Source of the DNA: Enoplosus armatus
Taxonomy: Eukaryota > Chordata > Actinopteri > Centrarchiformes > Enoplosidae
Direction of reading: 5' to 3'
Length of the DNA stretch: 64,000 nt
Assembly (NCBI RefSeq): GCF_043641665.1
Contig: NC_092180.1
Location: forward strand, 30,451,445-30,515,444
Under the pieces are notes generated by a model. It was not told the origin of the DNA, searched no databases, and saw only the letters and a list, made by a program, of their open reading frames with translations. The position numbers and the translations under genes were made by a program. Below, one piece after another: positions 9,909 through 20,406 of this stretch (the first letter of the stretch is position 1; each line of letters begins with the position of its first letter).

Positions 9909-12567
9909 TGCAGCCATAAAGGAGGTTCACCCGGAGGATGTCAGTCGGACTCATCCGCCTGGCCCTGCCTATGACTGCATTGGCGTCAGGGATGGGAACG
10001 ATGGTTTCCATCGTGTTCCTAGAGAAGGCAAACCTGCGATGCAAATAACACAGTGGCGATGAGAGGTTTAAACTGTACCTGCCACCAGTTTTTTTTCTTT
10101 CTAAACTGCTCGGATCATGTTTTCCCCGTCGAGCTGGTTGACGTATGGACAGTCCACAACATTAAAGCTGCATCAGGAATCTTTTGGCCACTTGGGGGCA
10201 GAAGAACTCAATGTCAAGGTGAAAACACGTGATCTGACGTATTATCACCTTGCGAAGTTGTCATGGCTAACATGCTAGCAAGCAATTGCCTATTTACACA
10301 TCCAGCAGTTAACGGAGCAACAACAATGTTTTGCTAACACGTTTGCCACAACGACTTTATGAGGTGATAATATGGCATGTGTGTTTACACCTTGTTGCAC
10401 TGCTTCCACGTGGCGAAACAAAATCAGTTAATTAATTCTAAAAAATAATGATTTCGCATTCAGACTTGACAAAATGGGAACCTGTCCTTTAAAAGCGCTT
10501 AGTTGTGTTATATAAATTGTTATATATATATATATGACATGATTTCATGACTTTATTGTTGTGAGTGAACTGAGATGCTACCTTCCATAGTGCATGACAG
10601 AGTTGTAGTCATAGGGAGTGCCGAGGTTCCTTGTTCGGATCAGCCTGAAGTTGTGCTCCATTCCTGCAGTGAGTGAAACAAATGAATAGCAACATCTCCA
10701 GGAAACTACTTGCGTCATTGCTTCTGCGTGCGCGGCAGCTCATTCCAGAGGCCTCGATAAGCACGTCATTCACACCCAGAGCTGCTATATACCTGCTACT
10801 ACTAGCCTGCTTGTTTATGAATGAGCTTATAACGCATTATAGTCATGACCATCAGAGAAAGTGCTACTGAATCGCTTTTCTTTTCCGCCTTTAACGCGAC
10901 CCACCAGGAATGACGTTCTCCAGCTGGATTCTAACATGCAAGTCCCTGTCGGACCGGGTCTGTTCGTGGTTGAAGCCCAGGGCGTGGAGCATCTCGTGCT
11001 GGATGATATGCCGGAAGACGCAGCCCTGGCGACTCAAAGACACCGTCTGGGCGCCACCACGGCGCCCAATGAACGAGAAGCACCTGGAAGAGAGCAGTAA
11101 ATGTAAAACTACAATGTACAGCAGTAAGTGTGCGTTACGTGGCATGTGCATCGTGCGCTCCGTACCCTGAGAGAGACTGGATGTCTACAAAGTCCTCCTG
11201 ATTGTCCAAGGGGATGAAGCGGATGCAGGTGGACTCGGCAAATGAAAGCAGACCTTGGGTGATGGTATCTTTCTCTCTTTGGTCTTGACGGCAAAAAAAA
11301 AAACCCCAACAAAACACGAGTTTAGTGAGTTTATTGCTGTCGACTTTTTTGTCACTCTGCCATCATATTACAAGCGAAACCCGACGGTTACTGCAACTAG
11401 TACTACCGTTACTTCTGCTAATGCCATCGCTACTATTGCTACTACTTTTACTGTTAGTAATACTGCACTGCTACTACTACCACTACTAGCCTACAACTAA
11501 GAATATGTATAAAGGGTGCATGTGAGATTGGTGAATTATGAGCTTTGTGAGTTATATTTACTAGTGCAGAAGTCCTGCCTTCAAAAGCAGACTGGTTGTT
11601 GAGACTTACTGAACTGGTTGGAGATGCGGAAGGGTACATTGACGTTGCCATTGGCGTCTTTAGGCCACAGGCAGTTTCGAGCTGTGCAGGGATCAGCGTT
11701 CTGTAGACCTGTTGGTATTGCTATGTCTCCAAACATCACCAGAGGCTCATCCAAGTTCTTCCCTGCAAAACGACACAAGGGATGTTAAGGGCGGGACAAA
11801 CGTGGGTCCGATCCAAGACCTCCGTCCACACTGACGGCTCCGTTTTGGAATAAAGTTCCTCCTGCTGCTGTGTTAATGAATGTTTTTGTCCCATGTGTAA
11901 GGTTAGAGATGAACATACCAACGTTGACATTGGCCTTCTCTATCAGCGTGGAGACACTGAACTCGTCGTCTTCGAGAAGGTTGCCTGTGGAATAGAAAGA
12001 CTTTGTTCACGTATCAGTTACAAGGTATAAGACTACGTATTTACATAGTTTTACTGTCTTACCGGGGTACTTATTACTCTTCTCAAAGGAACCCTGTAAT
12101 AACACACAGAGTGAAACAAGGTTGGTTAAATGGACATGGAGCCACGGCGATATGAAGAAAATTGGGGGCAGACTGGAGAGAGCATGTGTACATCCTTCAA
12201 GGTAGAGAAAGCGCGTAATGTGCCGTCGAAAAAACTACAAAGTATAAAATGAAAGACAAAATCACATTTTGCTTTTTGCAATTCATCCAATTGTCAGTCG
12301 ATATTAACGCAACGCGTCCTTTTGCTGTTGGCCGTTGTATCTTATTGAAGGAAGACTGAACTTGGGACTGTAAAATGTCAAAGGTTTTCACGTGGAATTT
12401 CAAATGGTGTCATAGGAAAATGTGCGTTATCTATCAGTGCCAGATGAAGGGTCTGTCGGTCCGTAATGACGTACATAAGTACACAAGTGTCTGCTGGTGC
12501 TTACCTGTAGGGTAAAACTGTAGACAGAGCAGAAGAGGACACTGAGCACGGCAGCTTGGAGGATCAT
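9909..12567 (-). CDS. Six-cysteine astacin metalloprotease (hatching-enzyme family), gene B
   Basis: Same protease family as gene A but clearly diverged. Minus-strand exons: 12505-12567 (signal peptide, MILQAAVLSVLFCSVYS), 12063-12093 (31 nt), 11919-11984 (acidic propeptide), 11610-11762 (contains VMFGDIAI and NADPCTARNCLWPK), 11166-11283, 10905-11083 (zinc helix [19 protein letters not shown]), 10582-10663 (Met-turn SVMHY) and 9909-10033 (ends LLYGC). All phases agree with genes A, C and D, and exons 6, 7 and 8 have the same lengths (179, 82, 125). Exon 2 is 31 nt where the others have 4 nt. The last exon was not found. Exon 8 ends TGC A|GT; reading through that donor gives a stop at 9874-9876, an alternative C-terminus. 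The CTARxCLWPK motif looks closer to the low-choriolytic-enzyme type than A/C/D, but this is an inference from memory. Confidence 0.88.
10165..10490. repeat. Possible dispersed repeat in intron 7 of gene B
   Basis: A compositionally distinct stretch (GGCCACTTGGGGGCAGAAGAA and following) resembles a short element found repeatedly in fish genomes. A partly similar stretch occurs near 38130-38260. No terminal repeats were identified. Family is unknown. Confidence 0.3.
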
Positions 12568-12643
12568 GGCTGTTTATGGGACAGCAGCAGCAGTAGCAGC
12601 AGACCTAGAAAAAAATACCCCGGGGAAACAGAAGTGTTCCAAC

Positions 12644-12650
12644 TTATATA
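12644..12650 (-). promoter_or_regulatory. TATA box of gene B
   Basis: TATATAA on the minus strand (CCTATATAAG context), about 77 bp upstream of the start codon. No intron seems to fit between it and the ATG, unlike genes A, C and D, which have a non-coding first exon. Confidence 0.65.
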
Positions 12651-12834
12651 GGCGGGAAAGCCAGCTGACTTTCACCCTAATATGGCAAACTGCGGATCAA
12701 AGACTTATTGACAAACTCAGCTCGCTGGGAAGTGGCAGTTGCTGCTTACACCGGAGTGTGGTTTGTGTAAGACGTGGGTCTTTGTTTTTCTGCTGTTAGC
12801 AGGAGCAGACTGCACATCACATCGCAACCGTCAA

Positions 12835-12871
<37 letters not shown>

Positions 12872-14349
12872 AAAAGGGTTCCCAATAACCGATGACCTGA
12901 CCACACACCTACTGGACATCTGCAACACAAAACACGCAGACAAGCAGCCACATGAAAAATCAAACAAAATCTCTCACAAATGGGAGATGAGTGTTCCACA
13001 TGAATTGTGCATCATTTTACATACATTTCCCCCAAAAATGCAGCTAAATGAAGCTAACGAATGAAAGGTCTGCGAACCTCTGTGAGCTGTGGTTACCCAA
13101 CACCCATCGCTGTGTAGGTCCGCAGAGACGCTTGCATGTATCTCCAGAATAGCGATATATATGTACATATATATATATATATATATTTATACTAACAGTT
13201 TTTCACGGCAGACTTGATGGATTATTCCAAGAACCCTTTTATGCGCCTTAACATTTATAACGGCTCTTTAGAAAGTACGAAAAACCTGCGACATCACTTA
13301 TTGTAGCCCCCTGAACGGCCATTTTACTTTCAAACAACTGAAGCTCGTGTAAGATCCTACGGCAAGTCAAGGAGTGCGCTCCGAATTGTTGCTGTCTTAA
13401 GCCAGGCTTGATGGGTTTTTTTTTTTCACATTGGTCAAATTAGGCCCTGTTACTACTATTGAGGACCTTGTCATTAATAACCGTTTTTGCATCTTTCGCT
13501 CCATTTCCCCCTTTCGTGGGGGTTAGAAATAGAGGTGCGGAGTTGCAAAAAAAAGCCCTTTTTTGTGTTGCTGACTTCTCCATATTGCGGGCACAGTTGC
13601 TACACGTGTTCGATTTACACACCGTGCGGCAAAGTCTTGCAAAAACAGGAACAATGGCTTCTGTAAAATCACTTATGTCACAAAAACATACTCGCTATGC
13701 CATTTAAAAAGCGTATTTAAACACATTTGCTGTTGCTAAAGGGAATGAAACGACCAACGGTGGACTTGGACCTTTTTTTAATTATCATTTTAAATTATGG
13801 CGAGCAATTGTTTCAGCTCGGGATTCGCGGGTCTACTGGGTTTTATGTCACAACGTTACATTACAAACCAGACTTGTCTTGCATGCCCACTGATGTAAGA
13901 ACTAGTGAGAAATGTCTCAATATTGTCTTGTATATCTTCACATACTGATTTGTCTCAGTTTTGCTTCGTGTCGGCGAGGCTTTTTAAAAACGAACAGTTA
14001 TGCATGTTTGATGGATTGACGGATTTAAGTAGTGTGTGAGAGGGCAGAAATAGCCATTATATTTTCCTTGTGTCCCCCTACAGACTGTTTTTTCCAAGTA
14101 TAAAGCATTTTGAAGGAACTGAAAAGAGCAGGGAATCTACAACTGGTTGACATTTCCAGGCTTGTATTTCTTCTATAATCTACACAAAATGCTAATTCTA
14201 TTCTAACGCTTGTGTTTGCGTGTCTGAGAAATCAAGATCAAGATCAGAAGATGTGCAAAACACATTTATTGTAACATACAATTTACTCTGCACTTCCATT
14301 TAATTATTGATAAGTTGTAGAACTGGTCTTAACCATGCTAGTGGCTCTA

Positions 14350-15030
14350 AGGATGGTCAGTTGGTCGGTCCACCTCTTTCGGTCCGGAGTGAAATATCTC
14401 AATAATTATTAAATGGATTGTCATGAAATTTGATTCAGATATTCATGGTCCCCAGAAGATGAATCCCACCGACTTTGGTGACTTTTCATTTTAAGCCACC
14501 GAGCAAGTGTTCAATGTTCAAGGTTCATTTATTTGTCATTTTACAACACAGGGCTGCACAACGAAATGAATGTGGTGGCCCCTTCATGCTGCACACACAG
14601 AACATATAGACCAGTATTTAAAATAAAAACAATATATACAGTTGTATATATGCTGTTAGGATATGCATATGCCTAATATTATCAGATTATGTGGCACAGT
14701 CCTCGTTCGGCTCACGTCATATTTTGACGGCACAGGCTATGTTGTTGACCATAAAGTGCAATACATATATATACATTGTTATTGTCTATAGTTTTTTATT
14801 TTCATTTTTCCACTTTTTTCACTTAAATATTGTAAATGTGCATATTTTTTATTTCATATTTTTTATATCTTATTTTTGCACATGCTCTTATTTCTAAATG
14901 TATGCTACTTTCTACCGTTGAATGGAAGCACCGGTACTGTATAATTCCCCCCCCGGGGATCAATAAAGTATTTCTGATTTCTGATTCTGATCATCATGAC
15001 ATGTGGAGGACAACCGGTCAAAGCAGATGA
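14350..15030 (+). repeat. Cluster of fish dispersed repeats
   Basis: At 14380-14510 there is the motif GAAATATCTCAATAATTATT followed by a TGTCATGAAATTTGATTCAG stretch, typical of a repeated fish element. At 14805-14990 there is a second copy of the element seen at 8336-8535, ending in ATCAATAAAGTATTTCTGAT. Family names are uncertain. Confidence 0.55.
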
Positions 15031-15032
15031 CC

Positions 15033-15245
15033 CCCCCGCCCCCCACATAGAGTCTGGTTCTGCTCGAGGTTTCTGCCTCTTAAAAGGAAAGTTTCTCCTT
15101 GCCACTGTCTCCACAGTGCCTCTCATGGTGGGAACTGTTGGGTCTCTGTAATAACATCATAAAGAGTCGGTCTAGACCTGCTCTATTTTGTAAAGTGTCA
15201 TGAGATGACTTTTGTTGTGATTTGGCGCCATATAAATAAAATTGA
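15033..15245 (+). repeat. Fish SINE/MITE-like element ending in GCGCCATATAAATAAAATTGAAT
   Basis: The stretch has the wording of a very common teleost short repeat (GGTTTCTGCCTCTTAAAAGG, then GGTCTAGACCTGCTCTATTT, then TGATTTGGCGCCATATAAAT). A reverse-strand piece of the same tail occurs at about 44120-44192. It is recognised from memory and its class is not certain. Confidence 0.65.
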
Positions 15246-15949
15246 ATCATGGAATGTCTTTATTTCTTCTCATTCAGATTACTTCAGCATACATCACCTG
15301 TCCTGGGTTTCTTTCCTCCCCTATGGTGCATAATGTCAGCTAATTCATCCAGACTGCTGAGGATGATTTGGCTGGTAAATTGGCTTGCTTGCCGTTTGCA
15401 AATCACTTCATCAGCTAGTGTTACGAAGCAACCGACGTCAGCTCCATGCAGCGTGCAGCTAAGTTGCAGGGAGGTATTTGAATGTAATTTCACAGAATTG
15501 TTTTGTGTTTTACATCCAGAAATCTGCACTTTGATGGGGAGGTGTTGTGGATGGATTGGATGATCCTATGAATTTAAACTGTATGAAAACATCCGTCTTC
15601 ATTTAAATGAGATGATTCAAAGGTAATTCTGGAATATGTTTCGTTTTTTTGTGCAGAAATTTACAGTTGGACTGTAAAAAACGCAGAGAATGTCTACAGA
15701 AAATATCTGTATTTAAAACCACAAATCTGTAGAATAACTCACGTTTTTTTTGCTGTCATTTGACAATAAGTGAATTTTGCTGTCAGACGTCTTACCGTTT
15801 TTTTTTTTGTTTTTTTTTACATTATATTTAATGTTGTGCAGTAAAAAAAAAAAAAAAAAAGTTGCCTTAATTTTACATTCAGCAATAGAATGTGTATTTT
15901 TTTTTGTGTGTGTGTTTTTGCAAAGAATTTACTGTAATTGAACTGTTTT

Positions 15950-16680
15950 GTGAGGAGTGCACTAGATTTGGACTCACTGGAGATGAGCACAGGAGGATCA
16001 GTAGTCAGCAGGTTCCAGTTAAAGCATGTATTATCTTTTCTTTCAGTTGAGTCAGGTGCCATTGAGTGGTTTCATTTTTACATATTAAAAGAAAGCGTAC
16101 ACACAAATGGAAGAAACTACTCACTCAACACACTCAGGATCAAAGGGACAACGAACCAGCTCAACCAAAGTGCAAACACCAACTATAACCATATAACGCA
16201 CTGTGCCCTGGGACTCTCTATCGATGCTTACAGCAAGCGAACCGTTGGATGCAATTAAACTTCCCTCACTGAAATAAAGACCAGACAGAAACCATTGTAT
16301 TTGGCAACAAGGAGGAACAAAGTGAAGTTGTTGCTCAGCTTGATTCCAGAGCTATAAATACGAATGCAGCTTCCTGATGATCTCAAATGCGCGCCAACGT
16401 TCAGCCACTTTCAAATCTAAATGTTGCTGTCGATTGATTGGTTCCTCTGCTGCACTTTTATTTCCTTTGTTGCATCTGGGGCAACTGACAAACTTATTAC
16501 TGCACTGCAATGGCATTTTATTTCATTTGAACTATTTTTCAAAAGTTTAATTTAGTTGATTTTATACTGGTTTTTATTGCTTATTGTTTTGTATGTATTC
16601 TAATGTTTGTTTTTTTTGTGTGTGGCTATGTAAAGCACCTTGAGTTGCCTCACATATCATTTTGCCCTTCCTTAAAAGTC
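15950..16680 (+). pseudogene. Decayed 3' fragment of a LINE-type retrotransposon
   Basis: Broken reading frames include residues like TKDQTETIVFGNKEE, which resemble the post-catalytic part of fish LINE reverse transcriptases (a KTE-I-FG segment). The end has the usual tail wording TGTAAAGCACCTTGAGTTGCC. There are many stops and it is not functional. Confidence 0.55.
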
Positions 16681-17625
16681 AACGTCTACGGCGACACCTT
16701 GTGTTTGAAGAGGACTTTTGTGGAACATACAGTGTATTTGTGTTTTGTTTCCTAAGATCTGCCAGTTACATACTTTCCTCCTGTCAATAAACTCTGCTGT
16801 TTCAGAGCAAATTACTGGCCTTTGGTATTTAGGCCTATATTCTCAGTACTTATTACATAAAGAGTCCAGTTGTGTACAATATGCACAGTACAGCTAGCAA
16901 AATGGCTTTTAGCTGCTGCAACATTCTGGGAATGTGGCAGGATGATACAGCTCCGTTGAAGTGAGCCATTAAATACAAATGAGTTCATTATAAACATTTC
17001 TGACTTGCATTGCTCCAAAACTGCTAAGTATAAGCTCTTATATTATATAGGATGAAACAAGACTTTTATTTCACACACTGTACAGGTTCTCCTCAGATAC
17101 ATGATGTAGAAAAATAGATAATATAAAGATAATATAAAAGAAATTGGGCTGTGAATTAAGTGGCAGCCTTGCACTCTCTGCATTATATAAATGCATAGTC
17201 GACTTACCTTTTTTATCTGAAACAAAGAAACGGAAACAGGTTAGAAGTGTAATCCGTTTGGAAGATATCATCTGTACAAAATCTTTCTTACCTGTTTCCC
17301 CCCCCCCCAACTACACATACGTGGTTTAACTTTCAACCTGACCCGCTTTCAGATGGGCAGTTATTTCATTCAACCGTCTTGATCACCGTGGGAAACAGTG
17401 CACCTTACAATCATTCCTCCAATATCTCCAGACTCTACCAAGGCGAAGTGCGCTCTCAAATCAGACGTATCAGTGGATGCTGACAACTCAATTTGTCCAC
17501 ATCCCACCCATGCAGTGTAAGTATGGATGTCATGGACTTATCAGTGTGGACTGATAAGCCTGCGAGTTTAGCCGGTTCTTTGGGTTTCTTAGTATTCAGA
17601 TAATCCGTATTTGGGCAGTCGAACG

Positions 17626-17635
17626 TATATAAAAA
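17626..17635 (+). promoter_or_regulatory. TATA box of gene C and non-coding first exon
   Basis: TATATAAAAA. Transcription would start near 17656. A short 5' UTR exon ends at 17681 (GAG|GTGAG), and the next exon resumes at 17777, 10 nt before the start codon. Confidence 0.75.
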
Positions 17636-17786
17636 CCTGCAGTGAGACCTCAGCTGCACAAGTCCACACAGAGGATCCGAGGTGAGTTCAGGAACGGGGA
17701 AAGCGTGCACTTTCTCTCAGCGTGTGCAAAGATGCAGCCGTCACACATGTACCTGCCTCCCGTCTGTGTCCTGCAGGTCTGCTGGG

Positions 17787-20235
17787 ATGGCTCGCACGTC
17801 TGTTTTCAGGTTCTCAGCTCTGGCTGTGCTGCTGCTGCTGCTGTCCGCCTGTTGTCGGGCCGACAATGAGGTAGGATCATAGTGTAAGGCGAGCAGTGAT
17901 CCGCGTCCCGTTGCGTCACAACACCTCTAGATGTTATCAAATGCATGTTTAACCTCAAACTTGATGCTCTCATATGAAGTCATCTCAAAGATTCTGTTGG
18001 AGCATTTATTCACACCTCAGTCGAGCTTTTAAGCACCAGTTTTCACTCTTTTGTGGTTCTATTTGGATCATTTCTCACAGAGGATGATTTGACCGTTTGG
18101 GTGACACAGTTGACTTTCCCTACAAAGCTTTAGGTTGTGTGATGCTGAGAGTGTGTCTCTGAACCTGTTCTTTCTGCCACTTAGTCTGATTGTTTGGCTG
18201 AAAGATTGTGTGAACTTTTAGTTGTTCTATCTATTTCTAATACGTTTGTTTTTTTCTGCCCTAATTCCACGCTGATCCTGCAGGCAGGTATGTCATCTAT
18301 TCTGATGATCACACCCATAGCATTGACATGCTCAGTGTATTTGTATGCAAAGTTAAATTGTGTTGTTGCTGTCGGTGTCCCTGAGCAGAGGACACTGCAG
18401 AGGTGGACTCAGGGGAGCTTTCTGTCTCTGAACTTCTGGAGAGAGCCAACAGCAATCTGAGTGAGTGCGAGCTGCAGCGGTCACCGTGTTCCTCAAGGCT
18501 GCCGCTGATGTTTCAACTCATTTTCTTCTTCTATTAGTAGCACTTCGGCATGTTTTTAAGTAGCTGCGTGATGCGTTTCAGTCCGTTCCGCCGATGATCC
18601 CATCCTGACCGGAGGAGACATCGCCATCGACAGCGAGGCCGAGAAAAACGCCGACCCCTGCACCAGCCGAGGCTGCATGTGGGGCAGGTGGACCGATGGG
18701 AAGGTCTACATTCCTTATTACATCGCCAGTCACTTCTGTAAGTGTCAGACAGAGGCCTGGGGGGGTGGGGACTGTCTTCATACAGTAGGTTTCAGTAGGT
18801 TTGGACAAAAGGTGTGAGAGTGAGACTGAGCAGAGGTCTAACTGTTCATGTATCGGAATCAGAACTGTTAACAAACCTTAAGACAGACGTAGCTGTGTGA
18901 CTGATCGTTCGTTGGCTGTTCCTCTTGCGCTGTGGGATGGTAAAAAGCTAAACATTGTGCGGTGTCGTCCTGCCAGCCTCCCGTGAGAAGGCCATCATCA
19001 CCCGTGGACTGGAGTCCTTCTCTTCCTTCTCCTGCATCCGCTTCAGGCCCAGCAGGAGCAGCGACCGCGACTGGCTGAGCATTGAGTCCCAGAATGGGTA
19101 AGAAAGTGGTATTAATCAACCCTTTGAGTTGAAAGCTTTTCTCAGACTTCACGGTTCACTTCAACTCGTCTCCGATCCTGTCCAGCTGCTACTCCTACGT
19201 TGGCCGTCGTGGTGGCAAGCAGGTGGTGTCTCTGGCCCGCCGCGGATGCCTTTACCATGGCACCGTCCAGCATGAGCTGCTCCACGCTCTGGGATTCAAC
19301 CATGAACAGACCCGCTCTGACAGGGACAACCACATCAGAGTCCTGCTGCAGAATGTTCAGTCTGGTAATGGAGCTGTTTCTTATTCACAATGGGAACCAA
19401 GTACACAGCAGACAGTACATTCAAATAGATTCGTTTTCCCTTCATTTCATGGCTGAACTCTGTGAACTAATATACTGATGATACAACCCTATAGCCATAC
19501 AAATGATGGGATTCAGGCTAATACGCTAAACTACGATGGTGAACATGATAAATATAATACCTCGGTTAGCATTGTTATTGTGGGATTGTTGTATGGTGGC
19601 TCCCTGGTGCCTCCTAGTGGACAAAAAGAGGCTGAACATCACACGGCCATCACAACTTTGGCAAAACACCGATCCTACATGAAACAGAAGCTTGTTTCCT
19701 GAATATAAACGCATCAGTACCAAACCATGCAGCTCTGCAGCTCGTTGGGATCGTTCTCCAGCAGTTGCACTCTTTTCCGAGTCAAAGTGAATTATAAGCA
19801 AACAAATGTTAACTTCATTCATGTGTCTTTTTTAGGAATGGAGCACAACTTCAGGAAGATTGCCACCCTCAACCAGGGCACTTCCTATGATTACAACTCT
19901 GTCATGCAGTACCACAGGTGAGAATAACTGGCTTAACTTCGTGCCTGCTGTGTGTCATCATACGTGTGTGTGTGTGTGTGTGTGTTGTGGTTCAGTCTAA
20001 CTTCTCCGTGTCCTGCTGCAGGACCGCCTTCTCCAAGAACAACCAGCCCACCATGGTCCCCATCCCTAACTCCAACGTGTCCTTTGGCAACGCTAAGGAG
20101 ATGAGCCGCAATGACATCGCCAGGCTCAACACGCTCTACAAGTGCTGTGAGTGTCCACGCGAGCACATTACGGATATATGCTGTACACACACAGTTTGTC
20201 CCTAATCCACCTCTATGCTGTTCACTGTTACAGAG
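17787..20235 (+). CDS. Six-cysteine astacin metalloprotease (hatching-enzyme family), gene C
   Basis: Twin of gene A in the opposite orientation. Exons: 17787-17870 (MARTSVFRFSALAVLLLLLS signal), 18284-18287 (GCAG microexon), 18389-18460, 18582-18737, 18977-19097, 19186-19364, 19836-19917, 20022-20146 and the stop completed at 20234-20235. They total 825 nt, or 274 residues. Without the 4-nt microexon, exon 1 (phase 0) joined to exon 3 shifts frame and meets a stop, so the microexon is required. Domain order is signal peptide, acidic propeptide with TGGDIAI aspartate switch, mature C6AST domain ([15 protein letters not shown]), zinc helix [13 protein letters not shown], Met-turn SVMQY and end at YKC. 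Differences from gene A within exons were silent where checked. Possible roles are egg-envelope digestion or another secreted proteolysis. It could equally be a nephrosin- or patristacin-like member. Confidence 0.92.
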
Positions 20236-20353
20236 GAGGCCGGTCTGGATGTGCTGACTGACAGATCAGAGGGGGGAAGATTGTCTCCCCGTGCTCGCTG
20301 AACAACAGAAGCCGCACACCTGAACTCATCAGCTCGGCAGCCAATGATCGTAC

Positions 20354-20359
20354 AATAAA
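20354..20359 (+). terminator. polyA signal of gene C
   Basis: AATAAA about 120 bp after the TAG stop, conserved with gene A. Confidence 0.8.
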
Positions 20360-20406
20360 GTCACTTCTTGCTGAAACACGGCACCCTCTTTTCATGCTCT
20401 CATCAC

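Larger units (their letters stand above)
12660..17548. other. Spacer between genes B and C: repeats, no gene recognised
   Basis: It contains (AT)n at 12837-12869 and 13155-13187, T- and A-runs near 15799-15860, a cluster of dispersed repeats at about 14350-15245 and a LINE remnant at about 15950-16680. No open reading frame here looked like a known protein apart from the LINE fragment. Confidence 0.6.
17549..20406. repeat. Right arm of the large inverted duplication (partner 4977-7854)
   Basis: Mirror image of the left arm, starting just upstream of the promoter of gene C and ending shortly past its polyA signal. The spacer between the arms is about 9.7 kb and holds gene B plus repeats. Confidence 0.95.
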
